Shown: positions 11,220-25,740, numbered from the stretch's first letter. The stretch is DNA of 64,000 nucleotides from Breviolum minutum Mf 1.05b.01 (GCA_000507305.1 DF239620.1:1-64000); one strand, 5' to 3'. Notes: generated by a model from the sequence alone, not told the origin. Program-made: numbers and translations.

Positions 11220-13730
11220 GCCCAAAACGGGCTGCAAGGGCAGAAGCCGCCGCTTCCACAGTGTCAACCAGACCTCGCTTCACCTCTGAGACCCCGTGAC
11301 TGAAAAACGACTGTTCTCTGCAATCTCCAAGTGAAGATTTGGGGGTCTCAGATTTCAGGTGTGCCAAGAAGTCTCATTCTGGAGTACAGAGCTCCATGAT
11401 GGGGTGGATAAATGTTTGGTTGGCGGTCTGGCCCTTGTGACTCTTGGACCCCGAGAAGGGGCCGTATCATACAGTGGCACCGTCCCTGGCTTAGTGGGGA
11501 AGGGCACACCTATCTGGTGTCTTGTCCCCTGCCTTCTCCGACCGCCAGGGAGGGAAACTCTGACATTTGCCACCTTTTTGCCATCTTTTTGCCAAATTAA
11601 ATGATTCATGCCGTCTGACAGCGAACTTTCAGTTCCAGGATCCAACTGCTGAGCTTTTGTTGATTGAACTTGAACTGTATGGGGTAGAAGGTCATCTGAT
11701 AGTTCTCCTTGGATTTCAAAAAGAAGACATCTCAGACACACAACTTTTTATGCATAGCACAGCGTCACTGGCAACTGGATCCCATATCTCTTGAGCAACA
11801 GCGACTGCCACGCAGAAAAGTCACGATGCACACCTTGGTGACTTGAAGGGATGATCATGGGATCAGGATAATGATATTCTTTGGGTCTTGTGATATTATA
11901 TTGGTCGACCTAGCCAACAGTACTGGACGATTTCAAATGACCAAGTTTGTGACTCGAAACCATGGTCTTGGTTGCACTTGGAATCCTTATGGCCAAAGCA
12001 CTGAGCTTTGATATGATTATGACCCCCTAGGCCCCTTTTTCCACTAGAGCTGGAGCTGCCATAGGATTTTCATTGTTTCAGTTCCCACCAAAGCTTGGCT
12101 GCTGGGAAAGGACCTTGTAAACCTGGCTTTCTCTCAAGGATCATGAATCATGAAAGACATGAAAGTTCAAGGAACATGAACTATGCATGTGTTTTTCAGA
12201 GCAAAACTGGAAAGTGATCTTGTGATGTTCAGTTTTTTTGCTGCCGAGTTAACTGAGCACGAAGAGATTGACAGCAAACTATCTGAGACCAAAGTCTGAT
12301 AAACAGTAGCTTCGACTTAGAACCTAGAACCCATGCCGTGTCCTGAGCTGCCAATCGCGCAGTCAATACCTTAGGATCTTGCAGGTTGCAACTCTGAAGA
12401 AGGTCTCAGAAAAGACTTTGCGAATACATTGAGGATTCTTGAGATCACAAAGTCACGGGATTCTGTCGCATTGAAATCTGGGCACAGTCAAGGAGCAATT
12501 TCTGTTGGAATCAGAGCCCGGTTTGAACATTGTCGTCAGACCAGTCCCTTTTCTATTTGTCTAATGCACATGCAATTTGCATCAGGAAATTGACTTCATG
12601 TCAGGGAAATTTCTGAAAATCAATGAGTGCTGTAGTCCCTGACTTCAAATGGATTCTTTAATTGTATCCAGCCAGAATCACATCCACTAGCTTCGTGCAA
12701 CGATTGAGCTGCCTCCCAATCTCGATACTGTTTGCCGAGGCGTTCCTGGCCCAGCAAACAGCGGTTTGGGGCAGACGAGGTGCCGTGAGTGGAAATGATA
12801 GCACTGAAAGTAAGGGGTTGGAAGAGGCAATGTTAATGATTTCCTCATTGTGACATTTGCTTAGGAGCTGTATACTGTATATCGAAGTCGGCGGGGGTAT
12901 ATTCGACAAGTGCTGATATTTCTTCTATTCGGATCAAAAGCACAGCTTTTGTGTAACTTCAAAAGCTGGCGGAGATGTTCTAGATGTTCAATGTCATCCA
13001 AGGAACATGGTGTGAACGTCATTGACTTCATCAAAGTTGTTGATTTTAACCTGCCTGTGCTGAAAACTGGAGGGTTCCCCCCCCCTTTTCCCGAAACATC
13101 CGGAACGCCACCAGCTTTGATTCTGCTCAGGCCAAGAAGCCCTTACGTCACTGGTCTGTTCAGATAATATATGACCTGGCTGTTGGGACTGTTTTGCCCC
13201 TAAAGTTATTGGGTGAGAAAGGTGCATTCTGCTCCCAACTCTCATTTTGGGATTTCCAGTGCAGCCCAACCAGACGAGCATGAGGATGGACTGCTGCGAA
13301 ATGTCGAAAATTCTTAGTCCCTCTTGCAAGTAAATGGTTTTGAGTCATATGCATGTCATTTTCTTGCCATCTGTCTATTACATTCATATGCAACGGTGTT
13401 CGAAGGAAGGCGCATCCAAGTGTTATGATTGTGGTGATGCTTGATCTTGGGATCCAAAACATTTGCCAAGGAAACAAAATCGGTAGGACTGACACTTTCA
13501 ACTGGTGGCTGTGTGCAACATTCAACATGCATCCAAGTCCTTACCATTCTTCCACCTTGGGGCCTAGGTTTTGAAGCGGCTTCTGCTGCGCGGCAACATC
13601 CCCTCAAAGAGTTTGGGGAGCTCAAAGAGAGTGCTTGCCACTTGTGGCGAAAGGGAAGGTTCCACTGCTGACCTTGTAATTTTCAGCTGGAGATCGTTGA
13701 TCGTTGGACTATTATATTTTTCCCCCCACA
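11220..13730. other. no supported gene
   Basis: Spacer between the tandem pair and the phosphatase gene. Open frames on both strands (for example around 11355-11740 and 12994-13529) overlap one another in several frames and show no motif. The start of the phosphatase gene may lie in the last part of this stretch but could not be placed. Confidence 0.4.
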
Positions 13731-13731
13731 G

Positions 13732-13792
13732 AAAAGCCAGCGGATAGCACCAAGAATTTGGAAAAGCATTTGGACAAGGAAGAACAATTGTC
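13732..13792 (+). CDS. candidate upstream exon, Lys/Glu-rich
   Basis: Follows a strong pyrimidine tract and CAG (TTTTTCCCCCCACAG) ending at 13731. One frame reads PADSTKNLEKHLDKEEQLSQ, a charged helical sequence. It lies 90 bp upstream of the first confident phosphatase exon and may belong to that gene's N-terminal region. No donor could be fixed. Confidence 0.35.
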
Positions 13793-13880
13793 TCAGCTCT
13801 TGATTGGCTGCAATTTCTGATCCTCACCTCGTATCACCGAAATTCTGGAAGGGCAGTTTCCTCCAATGCTAATATTTCAG

Positions 13881-16800
13881 TTCAACTTTATGAACACCAA
13901 GGCAGCAACAATACATATACGCAGATGCTGTGTGCTATGGAAGCAAATGGTCTGGCTGCTCAGTTGCTGCCGATTTCAAGTTGTCAACTGTTCCGTGCTC
14001 ACCCGGTTTTGGAAAAAAGCAGCAGAAACTTATTGTAATGGGAGATACTCCGGTAGACTGAGGTGGACGTGGCTTTCACCCCCTTCACAATGTACAACAG
14101 GGTGATGGAATAGATTTTTCGATTTCCTGGACCAGATCAGTACATGGAATTTGACTACGCAATTTCCAAAGAACGGGGATCGGGATACGGTAATCTCTAT
14201 CACCAAGAAATTCACAAAAGTGAAGTTGGAATTTCTGTTTCTTGGCCAACTAATGGGAGTGGAATTGAGGTTGGGTGTGTGCGACGGAGTTTCGGGAGTG
14301 CAGAAAATGGGTCCGGCGCCGCAGGGAACCCGTGTCGGAGACTTTCTTGAAGGACAGCCTAGTGTAAGGTCTTTTAGTGAAAGTAGATAGTCTATTGACT
14401 CTATGGTTTTCGTCGCATTCTCTCATTCTTTGTTTCTTGTGATTTGTGTTAGCAAAACAGGATTCGTTCGACAACAGATGAGTTCGCATGATATCTTTGC
14501 AGCTATAGGCTATCACGCTATTGACCCCATTGACTCTTTATAGAGAGACTGTGGAGACATCTGACAACTATGTTGGCGCAGGACCATCCAGAGTCTTGAA
14601 CATTTTGTACTAAGTTTCAACTTCGTATGACTGCCAAGCCTAGCTCCAGAATGAGGTTTTGACCAGTAATGGGTGAGGACACCATCAAGGAACAAAAATC
14701 AAAGGATTGAAAAAGGATGAATCTACACTGGGTCTTCTGGCTCTACTAATCTCTGCATTGGATCTGTTGAAAAACCAATGGCCATCCTCTCGGAAGGCAA
14801 AAAATCACTATGACCCGCCAGTTAAACCTCTTAAGGGCCGAACAGGTGGTTATTACAAGGGAATATCTTGGAGCATCACGAAAAACTATATCATACTATA
14901 CCCGAAACCCCTAGCATTCGCAAAACCTTTGGTCCATCTCATTTTCACCGTTCATCAGGGTGCGTGTTCCAAGAAAGCAGACTGTCTCAATCTGTGCTTT
15001 TGTTAGTTATATAATATATCGTAGTTAACTATACTGTACTGTATATTTTTATGCCTGTTTCTCCAGATTAGAGGAATCGCCCAGTGTAGGTTGATTTTTG
15101 TGTAGGAGCTCCTTACCGGGGCCAATTAATACTTGACAGTTGCTTGGGGATGAGGGGATGAAGACAGCCTCTATACAAGTTTGTGTGTAATTAGTCTAGA
15201 TATATCCCCCCATACAGTATATGGATTGTATGAACGTCTGATCTCAGATATCAGAAAGCTATTGAGTTTATTCCTGGGGAGTTCACTTGACCTAGGTATT
15301 GCGCCGGACGTTCTGCCCCGTGAGTTGTTGATGCAATGCCAGAAGGTCCGGGGTTGCAGCTTTGAGTGTTCAAATGTTGAGCTTCCACTTGAGCACTGAA
15401 AATGGCGAGCATTTTCGAAATTTGTCCAGACTCTAAAAAAGTGGAGCATTTTCAAGCATTTTCATGCATTTTCTGTGTAAAACTTCAGCTTTCCTGGACT
15501 TAGATCATGGAGTCCTGCGCAAGAGATGAGCATGGAGCATGGGTGCTTTCGATGCTCAAGGAGGGGTGGTTTGAAGGGTTGCTGGCTCCGTAATTACCAA
15601 GGCGTATTGGTTTGGTGATTTCTTAGATCTGAAGATGGTTGACTCTAAAAGAGGGGCAATAGTGCTCTGAAGGAATGGCTTTTCCAGCTCCATAACATTG
15701 AAGTTTCGATTTTTATGGTTTTGATTCAAGGCCTTATTGGTTGGTTTTTTCCCAGCGAAAACCCTTCCCTGCTGTTTCAATCCTGACCTGCGACAGGGCG
15801 CATGGGTTGTCACCTTACCTCGACAATCTTACCTCCATGACACTGTTACCACATGGTGACCGTGGCACAGGAAGCTTTCGCAGGGACATCAGCATTGGGA
15901 GCAACAACCGTTCTACTTGCCTGCATTGAGGACTTTATGAGACGCATAGGGATTGGTGGATAGTTAGTCAGAATGGATGTGCTTTGACTTCAGGATCTCT
16001 TGCCCTAACTCAAAAGCTGCCAAGTGTGAGTGTAAGTGGAGGACTAGTTGCTGGGTGACCAATTGTATATAGGAGCGTTTTTGTTTTTGAAGTATATATA
16101 GGTACAAAGTTTGCCTCCCAGCAGGGATGAGGTTCGATCGGCAAATGTACTGAAATCCATCGTTGCAGCAAAGAGAGTTCCTGCGGCTCTTGGAGAAGAT
16201 GAAGAAGACTGGTGCCCAAAGTGTGTTTCACGTTTGAACAAAAAAAGCTTCCAAGTAAAGCCTGAAACCTTGTAGTTGAAACGATCAGGTTCTAAAGATC
16301 ATTCTTACGAGGTTTTTTTTGCCTACATTTTATCTCGTTAGCAGTGGATCTCACAGTTTTTTGAATGGATTCAATGCCTACCTATTTTGGAGGAGCGGCA
16401 CCAGTTGTCACTGGTCACTCTGGGTGATTGTGCCTTGTTGCAACTGAGGCGCAGGGAGCTGAGAGGATGTTGAATAGCAACTACAAAACAGGTCTTCATC
16501 AATATCCATGGAAGGAACAAAAACATGCCTCAACTCTATCAACACTACGCCCTAGATTTTAGGATGCTTTTTGCAGGGGCGGCAGCAGATGCTCTCTTTT
16601 TTAAATATTTGTTCAATGGCACTTGTGGTAGTAAAGATCCAGAAAGGACCTCCAGGGCCAGCAACTGCAAGTGAAACAGCTGTTTCCACAAGACCCTCCC
16701 AAGGGCGTTCCGTGAAGCAGAGGATTCTTTAGAGGATTCATGGTGTCTTTTTTTTTGCTACAGAAAAAACAGTAGCCAGTTCCACCTATTTTTGCATCCA

Positions 16801-19800
16801 ATGGAAGCCATGCATTACCACTTCCTTATGCATCATAGTTGGAGCATCATCAATACGCTTTCTGTTGTTTTGGAATGTTTTCCCTCTTTAGAGGTGAGCT
16901 CTTTAGAGTTTCAGCAGTTGGGATGTTTCTCGGTGGCTTGCTGGACCTGACAGGCCTAGCAATGGCGATGAGCTCCGCCGCAGCTTCCGTTCGCAGCGGG
17001 TGATGATGGGCGAAAAGACGCCCGCGCAGGTGGCAATCAGTGGCTGGTTTGACAAGTTTTTGTTGCGTACAGATGTGTGCAAAGGTTGTCTGGTTTGGAA
17101 GTGATGATTGTACAAGACCTTCTGCAGTGGTATGCCGGAACATAGTTCTTTGGTGAACCTTTGAGGGGATGAACTTTGCACCTTTTCCTGACTCCAGGTT
17201 TTGCGCCTGCCTCATCAAATCACTGGTGAGCAGAAGGAGCTAGTGGAAGATTGTCGTCTAGACATGGCTGGGCTGCCCGAAAGAAGCAGGTTAAAAACAC
17301 AGGATGGGGGGGTCAAAAAAGCAGGATGCCTTTCTTAGGGTGACTACCAGCCAGTAAAGGACAGCGGTGTTTTGGAAAGTGGAAGTAGTCCATCCTACAA
17401 TGGAAGACTCAATATCTCTCGGCTCCGCATGTACTGCTAGCTCGTTTGGAGATGCTGAGGGTTCAGGTTTATATGTTTTTGTTGCTTAACCACATCCTTT
17501 CTTCCAAAACCAATGTTCATCCCTGTTTCACTGGATTCCTTTTTTTTTTTGCAATGCGTTGTTTGACATTGTCTCTGTTTTGAAAGCACCTTTGAAAAAG
17601 CCTTCCAACATGTTGAGTGTCTACAACCTCACAACTGCCAGCTTTGGACAGAGGTGTTAAGCGGCGCCCGGCGCAGGTGAACATCAAGCACGGCGATCTG
17701 ATTGTTCTTGGAAGCGATGGTTTGTTTGACAATCTGTCCGACGAGGCACGTAAACACGACTATGACTTGCCCTATTGCAAGGGTGCCATGTTGCTCATAT
17801 CTTGGTATCGAAAATTTGAAGGATCTCCAAAAAATATTGCAATCCACTGTATGATTTGAGCTTTAAGATTTTTTGGTTGGACAATGATCCGCGCTTTTTC
17901 AGTGGTCATGCTTGAAAGGTTCCTTACAAAACCAGTTGTCCCTCTAAGATGGAAACAAGAAGAGGATAGAGGCAGAGCTCTGAAAGAAAAGATACAGAAC
18001 GAGCAGGTCCACGAATGTGTAGCATACTGTAAGTCACTGACTTTGTAATTCAACTTTTCCGTATTTAGAAGTTGGGCCAGAGTTCAGGTGATTGTCGTTT
18101 GGTTTCGGTCTTGTGGGGGACCGTTGGACTGCCTGGTGTTGTGTGCCCCATGTGAAGGCCATTACGGATATTGTGCAAAGGTTTTGTCCGAGGGCTTAGA
18201 GGTTCTGGACGAGGGAAGGCTTTGTTGCACAGATTCTGTCGCCTGGCAAATGGGTGTCTGACATGTATCTATAAACTATCAAAGTACATGTTGCTGGCTA
18301 CAAACTCCCTCTGACTTCGCATGGGCCAAGACTTCTGACAGAGGACAGGAAGCAGCTGAAGCAGCTGAAGCAAAGTATTGGCATAGCTAAATGTTCTAAG
18401 GATTTCTTTTCACACCTGGACAACTGTTCTTCCGAAACTGGAATTGTATCCTCAGCTTCACAGGTTTAGAATTTCACGAAGTTTGGACATTGCCTTGGAA
18501 TGAGGTTGTCAACCAGACAACGAATCAGGCCGATTTGAAGGGCATCCATTGGTCCCTGTTAGCCTGGGAAGGGACGATCAAAAGGGACCAGGTAACATGC
18601 AATTACGATCTTTCGATGAGTGACAGTTCGGGCGATAGAATTGGTTTCAGAAGGCGACAATTCAGCAGTTCCATGGAATTCCCTGACTGCATGATCGAAA
18701 AGGTATTTGCCTCGGTGTTTGGGAGATATCAAATATCCGAATTGCAGCAATCCGAGACTCTGAAATTCAAAAGTTTTTCAAGGTGATGATCTTACACCCG
18801 CGTAAAATCTTATTTAGAGAATGAGAGACGCACAATTTTCACATGCGAGGCAAGGCAGCCCTTCTATCTTGATTGTAAATCTACAATTTTTTCGCATCTC
18901 CAGCAATGTCTACATTGGGGGGATCTGTGTGTTTTGAAAGTCCCTTCAGCTCCTCTAGGCCACTTGGTCAATACGAAGCAGAGGCTGTGGGAAGGGCACC
19001 AGACTTGATGGATGCCGGTGTGCTGGAACAAGGACTTGGAAATACTGCCAGAATATATGACAAAATGAGGTTCCTGTGAACGCCTCACAAATTTGGATTC
19101 CACTGCTGTTGCAACAGGTCCTCAAATAATCAAGGAATGTAAGGTAGAACTGCACCATATCTGATCACACCAGATGTATGAAGGGTGTGAGCTTGCTAGG
19201 GATCCATCCTCAAATCCATCCTAAGGAAGGATCCCATGGCTTGTGCTCGGGCAATAATGACCCGCCTCACATTGCCACACACACTTGCCTTCTTCCTTGC
19301 TTGGATCACGAGCCCATCCAACGACTATACCAAAATTATGGCCATGATGGGATGGATCCTGCCATGTTTGATTTGAATTATATGCTTTGTTCGTGGCCAG
19401 TCGACTGATTCAGCAGTTGCCTGTGTTGTACAAAACTCCACCATTACCTTCCGCTTGGTGCCCCAGGGGTTGAGAGGTTGGGACATGGATTTTGTGATTG
19501 ACAATATCTTCATAAACTTGAAGAATCATTCTGAGATGTCAGGGGTACATCTATGTGAGTGTGGCTCAAACTCATGGGACCCTCAAAATGCGCGACAAAT
19601 GCCAAGTTTATCCTTTTCAAGTCCCTTTTGGCCCTTTGGCACCTGAATAGTGCAAGTCGAGGCAGCTCAGCTCCAACAAGCTGCAATTAGTTTAGTGGAT
19701 GCTGCCATCCGCAATGTCCGGGACACTCAGAAGAATTGAACATGAGGCAAAATGAGGGTGGAGAGGGTGGATGTTCTTGGCCTGCAATTGGGGATTTGAG

Positions 19801-20857
19801 GTTTTGTGTTGTCTGAAGTCAAGCACAGCCTATCCCGGCCTACCCCACTTGTTGGAGGTGAATGTTTTAGGGCACAGTTTTCAGTGATGCGGGCTTTTTG
19901 AGATGGTGATGTTGAAGAAAGGAAAGCAAAAGGTGGCTTTTTCATTTTCAAGCAAGGCTGACTAGGCTGACTACCTTTCGCTGTTTTCGGGCTCGACTGA
20001 AGCTGGAACACATGTTTTTGGCGCCAGAAGCCGTGAACATGGAAAAGGGACTGTGGAGGTTCCACATGATTGAGTCAAAACCAATAAGACAAAAGGCTTT
20101 CTTCAGGCGTTGTGTGCGATGTTTGCGAGTATTTTCATTGGTTCGCAGATAGATATATACATGTATCTTTATATGCATATATACATACATACATACGCAT
20201 ATCATATCATATCATAATATTTTATACTATATACACCCATACATGCAGCTGCTGGTTCCTTCCAAGGGGAGCACTTAGATGTGCATCCCACCGCCTTTGC
20301 CGCAAGGTAGTGCTCGTGCCGGACTCTGCAGCTACTCGTCATCTCTAGACATTTTGAATGCGAAGGTTGTTGGATGCCTTGGATGCCAAAAACATACCGT
20401 AAGAGTACAGTATAACATTTTTTTTTCAGGGGGCATTTCGAGGATTCTGGACATGAACCAGGATACAACACAGGATAAACCGTGCAAGTACCGACAAGTA
20501 TTTTTGAGACTAAGACTATCGCAATGAAGGAGTCAGATTGATGGCAAACAGAAGCTTGGTTGGGATATTGGAAGTCCCGCGCGAACAACTCAAATCAACC
20601 ACCTTCATATCAACTGGTGCAGGTTTGACATCAACAATTGGGTGGCGAATCCCTTCAGAGTGTTTTCGTTTGTGAAAAAGCATGTCAGTTGGCAGAATTC
20701 AAGACCCATTTTTGATAGGTCTGATTTGATAGGTTTTGTGCCCAAAATTTGGATCCGCACATCCAAACATCGAGCAGCTTTTCGGCCCCAGGCGGCACCT
20801 TTGGTCGCCCGGGGCAATCCGGACGATACCACGGTGATCGTGGCCGTTGTCATCGAG
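13881..20857 (+). CDS. PP2C-family protein phosphatase, about eleven exons
   Basis: Metal-dependent serine/threonine phosphatase (PPM/PP2C fold). Phase-linked exons: 13881-13962, 14270-14310, 15296-15345, 15871-15930, 16405-16455, 17198-17225, 17654-17745, 18158-18193 and 19671-19715, then probably 20279-20306, and 20792-20857. The last exon may begin at 20775 or 20778. Family motifs appear in order: LGVCDGVSGVQKM with metal-binding Asp, APDVLPRELL, TSALGATTVLLAC, VTLGDCALLQLRR, GDLIVLGSDGLFDN with metal-binding Asp, AAISLVDAAIRN, and the C-terminal RGNPDDTTVIVAVV with the last metal-binding Asp. The pattern is close to PTC7-like enzymes. The usual acidic motif at the start of the domain was not found, and the segment between LGD and GSDG is short. 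Introns at 15931 and 16456 start with GA; those at 17746 and 18194 with GC. First and last coding exons are not certain, and further C-terminal exons are possible. Confidence 0.78.
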
Positions 20858-23800
20858 GTGGGCGGATTTCTTATGTCTTAACCGTCTTAGCCCTGAAGAA
20901 TTCCACAACAATTTTTGCTACATTGCCATAAAAGGGGCACTCAAATGGACACTTTCAGCAGTGTTTGTGTTTTTCGAAGTTCCACTCTTGTGGCAGGAGG
21001 GTAAAGCCATGGAAAGCGACAGTGAAGTGGAACTTCATGACCTCTATCCTGAAGTGTGGAATCCTGAACGGCTGTAACCTTTCGGGGAAGCTTACCATGA
21101 AGTGGCATCGGCATGCTCTTGCTTGGAGAGTGTACAAGCAACCTGCAAATCTGTCACTCTCAACGCTGTCCAATATGGACGTACTTTTTTTTGTGATATG
21201 TTTTTGATATGTCGCTTGACAAGAATACGTGTCGCCAGCATCGTTTCTTGTTAGGATCAATTCGTATTTATTGATCCTCTTTGGAATAACTTGTTTAATT
21301 GTTTAAGGCAAGCAGAATTTTGTTGATCCGGCAGCCACCTTTCCGTAGGGATCTTATGATAAACTTTGTGTTGGGATACAACTGCAAATCGGGTGGATCC
21401 TCGCCTTGTCGCCGCAAAAAACTCAACCTATGTAATTAGTTGGGTCCAGAGCCCTTAGAATTGGGGAATGTTCTTGCAGGATCTGGGGTGCTAATTTTCA
21501 CAAGCTGTTGTTATGCCAGTGGAGAGTCAACTCAGCACTTCCTTTGGGTACTGACTGGGCCAGCAAGATATGATATGCTACCAGTACAGTCTTTCTTTCA
21601 AATGCCTGCATCTGGTATCCCAAGAGGCGTAGCGGCGTAGCACGTGGCTTTTTGGAACCGGCAGACTTCACTTGTGTATACCTGTGTCACATGGTGGTCT
21701 ATGGATGATCAGGTTTGGGGATTAGGAACCAAGGTTCCGGCATGGCCATATTGTGTCAGTCCTCAACTTTCATGCAATGCTTTACTTTTACGTATTCAAG
21801 ACATTTGACATGTGCAGCAATTCTTCCACAGTGTGTTTGCCTGGAAAATCGATCCATTTGGCCAAAGGCTGAAGCGATGCTGAGCAAGGCCTGGTGTTAG
21901 CAAGACAGTTTCGGGACTCTTCGAGGTTGAGGGCCTAAGGTGTATGTGGAGGTTTGGGGGGGTGTAGTTACTACACTATAGTACTTGTGCATGTAGTACT
22001 CAAATGATTCTTTCAGGTTCCTTTTTTTCGTTCTACGTCTCTGAAGTTCAAGATTGGACATCTCTTGGTGAAAGCAGCAATAAATTGCACCTGCACCCAA
22101 CGGTGCTGCTCAAGATGCAGAGATGATAAGGGTGCTTCGGGGTCTCATGATGATAGAAAAGACCCTGTAAGAGCGATGATGATATGATATCATTTCATGA
22201 ACGACGTACATGGCCATTTCTACTTTGATGATTTCTCTCAGTCAACCTCTAAACAGCTGCCCAAGCCCCCAGCAAAGGATAGAATTCTTCAAAATGAGGC
22301 GGACATGCAATGGCTATTGAACTATTTGCGCAGAAACCCGTTACAAGTTTTATGAGGTGCTATAAGTTTTGCAGAGATTTGATAATTGTGCATCTTTATT
22401 CTTCCGGGTCACCTTGACTTTTTTTTACCTTGCCGGACAAGTTGAAAACCTGACAGGCTGGATGTTCTGATCAAGGGGTGTGCAATGCAGGTGCCTTGCT
22501 GGCCTTTCAGAGTTGCCATCTAAACACGTAGTGGTCCCACGTCCAACCCTGGTCATAAGCCTGTGGCTGTGGGGCGGTGCAACTTTATAAGGGAATAAAC
22601 TGCCAGCTGCAGGTTTTACTACAAAAAATACCACCAAAGTCTGACTAGAGTACAGTAAGTAGTTGAAAATGGGTGTGAAAAACAGAAAGCATCATAAGGA
22701 TGGGTCAGTAGTATTCCCAGAACAGGTCACTGAGTACTGCACAAAAACACGGAAGTTTTCCGCACAACCAGAATCTGTGACGTCAGGCTTCTGGCCCTGG
22801 CCGATCTGTTGCTACAGCTCAGCCATTGATCGAGATGACAACGAAGATTCAGAGGTGAAAGTGACGTCGAGACGGTTGCGATGTGGCACGGTTCGCAGGT
22901 TACCAGGTTGCTGAAAGTTTGAGAGCTTTGCAAATCAGATGCGTGAGGTATTGGGTTTAGGACCTAGGAGATTAAGATGTAGACGTGAAGAAGTGAAGCT
23001 AGTCAAACTCAATGGTGCTACAAACTTCCCAGCAAATTTGACTGTTGCCCCTGTTGACTTGCGGGTTTGACTTGTGACTTGAGCATTTGTTTGCAGTTGT
23101 CCAGCGATCACGTGGACGTCCAGCTTGCTCGTTTTGCCCATGAAACAGGGGTCTGCACACAGCAACACCATGCAAGGCAGGTGAGGTAAGAGTTTCCTGA
23201 TGGGCCTTGTGTGATAACAATGACATTACAATTTCGTTTCACTGATATTATGTACATGGAGCCACGTATAATAATATATATGTATATATACAGAGTTATT
23301 TTGAATTCATTGAAGGATAGTTGTCTCAGAAGCTGGGTCTACTACGCTGTTAGGTCTCGTACATGACAAAGAAGTTGACTTTAGTTCTACATTGGAGGAC
23401 CAATTTGTCACCTGATGTTTTCTGAAGTGCCAGGATGATTCGCGCAAGGCAGGGAGAATTGCAGGGGTTTGGAGGCATCTCCTTTTCTTGACTAAACTGC
23501 TTGTGGTTGTACAGCATGCAGTTTGCTTTTGGTGCTTGAATTGTTTTTGTGGATACTTGGGCTTATCAAGGAGACAAATCTCTCGGGCAAAGATGTCGAT
23601 GCGTGAATACGCCTGAATGACAATTTCGGGGGTACCTCAATATAAATCATTGTGTGGACTGTGTGCTTAGAAATCCATTAAAGAATTGATGTGACTTTGA
23701 AGCCCAGGTTTTACCACACGCTATCACACGCTTTGCAGGTGAATTGGTCCTGGAGATGATGCCCTCGTCGCCCGGCGATGAGCCTATGAGCTTTCATCCG

Positions 23801-24023
23801 TCGGACAAAAATTCTAATGTGCGCGGGACAGCGATGCGAGACCAAGTTTTTGTCTTACTGGGTGAAGATCTGAAGATGGTGACATGTTCAAGAGAGGTGA
23901 CACAGGATTCTCGAGGTGCAAGGAGAGAAGCTTCGAGCGCAATGGAGAGCGCATGCTCCGAAGATACACGTAGTCACGTAGCCGTAAAATCGTAAAGCTG
24001 ACCATTTATCTATGGCCTACTAG
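20858..24023. other. spacer with a few weak exon candidates
   Basis: No complete gene. Weak + strand candidates are MESDSEVELHDLYPEVWNPE (from about 21009, ending in a stop), YQVAESLRALQIR after an AG near 22900, and ELVLEMMPSSPGDEPMSFHP after CTTTGCAG near 23739. Each has an acceptor-like AG but no confirmed partner. Some may be tail exons of the phosphatase or early exons of the next gene. Confidence 0.35.
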
Positions 24024-25740
24024 GGCTTTCAACGAGGAATCCACCTGAAAGTGCAAGATTTTCAGGTCTTTCAGGCCGGCCTTGACAATCTTGGATGTGG
24101 CCGTGACTGCATGTGCAGCGTATCCCTTCGAGCCAATTTCGTAGACTTTCGCACAAGACTTGCTGTGAAATACACCTTATCATTGATGAGTCAGGCACAC
24201 CCGAGCTTTTTGATTGAAACTTTCTGATTCATGTTGGTTGACCAACACTTCGAGTTTAGATCACTTGCGATACACCCTTTGCTGAGCCATGTCGAGATCC
24301 GAAGATCCAGGTGTGAAGAGGGGGCCTATCTGATCTAGCCATGGGTGATCTTTCTGGACATCGGTGAACCTCTCCTTCTGACATTGAAACATCGGACTGA
24401 TGTCCGGACCCACTGAAGAGTTTTTCATTCCCCTTTTTTCCACCAAAGCTAACTTGTTTTTGGATTTTCAGTCGATGTGAATCGATTTGGAGCACACCTC
24501 TTGTTTCTGTCAATCTGGGGGTGGTTGGTTGCACTGCTATGGAAAGCTTGTGGCCCCTCAGACTCTATCCAAGTCTACGATGGACTCCGCATGCTGTCTC
24601 ATGACTCGAGAAGTTTTGGTCCTGTTCGCTTTGGTAGAGCCAGATTTTTGTGCCTTTTTGATCCTTTTCTTCCTAGCTGGCAACAGGAGGCGAGGATACT
24701 ATTCGGAGCATTCTTGAGGAAATGCACAGCAAGATGTTTGGAAGCCCAGATCCAATAAGGTGAGTCAACAGGGAGATGAAGAAATCCAAGCAAAAGTCCT
24801 TATACTTAAAAAAGGAAGGACGTGCAAGGAGATCTTTTTTGGAGGTCTTCAGGAATTTGGCTCTGGTGAATGTGTTTTATAGTACTGTATCTCCAAATAT
24901 ACATAATTACATACATACATACGATACATTAAAAACATATTGATATGGTACACATATACGTACAGTAAGCATACATACATACAAATAGACTCTGTTTGTT
25001 TTTGTTGTCTGGATAGGCACTATGGTGGATCTTTTTGACATTGCGAATGCAAATGTTAAAATATGCAAAAGTGACTGTCCGCATGTACCTTCGAAAGAAT
25101 TGGATTGAATGAACACCGGTGCTTGAACTTTTCACAGAAGCGCAACTTAGCTGAGGCAGATTCTTTGCGAAGAGATCTCAAAAGGTCGGATGTGTGAGGT
25201 GTGGTGCTTAGCTGCCAGGCCCAGCTGCCTCTGGAAATATTCCATGATTCCATCCTGATAGAATAACTATGTGAGAAAAATGCGGATCTTCCCAGAGTTG
25301 TAGATGCTTTTGGTCATTGGTCCCATGAACTTGCGGGTGAACATGGCAGATTTGTGATGGCTGCATCACAAATTTGGGGAGCCTGTTAGGTTGAGTGATC
25401 AAGCCCTACAGGACAGTCTAATCATCCGCCTCTCCAAAGGAGGTTCTCATTGCAATGCCTAAGCTACTTAAGAAAAAAACGCTTCCCTTGAAGCTGAAAA
25501 GGGGGTATCTACATCGCAATATTCCGTGCATTTTCTCTACCAAAGTTCAAAAGGTCATGCTGATCATTCGGGATCATTTCACAAACATATCATATACAAA
25601 CATATTCGCCTCCTTTGATTCATAAATTACGACATAGCTCCAAGATGCAGGCTGAAGCACCGGCCCGTGCTGTGCTACGGAGCTGTTCCACCTTGAGAAC
25701 TTTGAGTCCGGACACGACTCCGTACCTTGAAGTCACAGGG
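24024..25740 (+). CDS. exons of an unrecognised gene
   Basis: Function not recognised. The best exons are 24024 to 24140 or 24164 (segments HLKVQDFQVFQAGLDNLG and GRDCMCSVSLRANF), 24687-24759 (EDTIRSILEEMHSKMFGSPD, with a textbook donor AG then GTGAGT), 25138-25184 (KRNLAEADSLRRDLK, charged helix after TTTTCACAG), and one beginning at 25645 or 25646. The last exon reads either MQAEAPARAVLRSCSTLRTL or, in the frame that fits the preceding exon's phase, RLKHRPVLCYGA. A hydrophobic stretch at about 24500-24550 (LLFLSIWGWLVALLW) may be an additional exon. Phases do not link all of these without gaps, so exons are missing or one is wrong. Confidence 0.35.
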
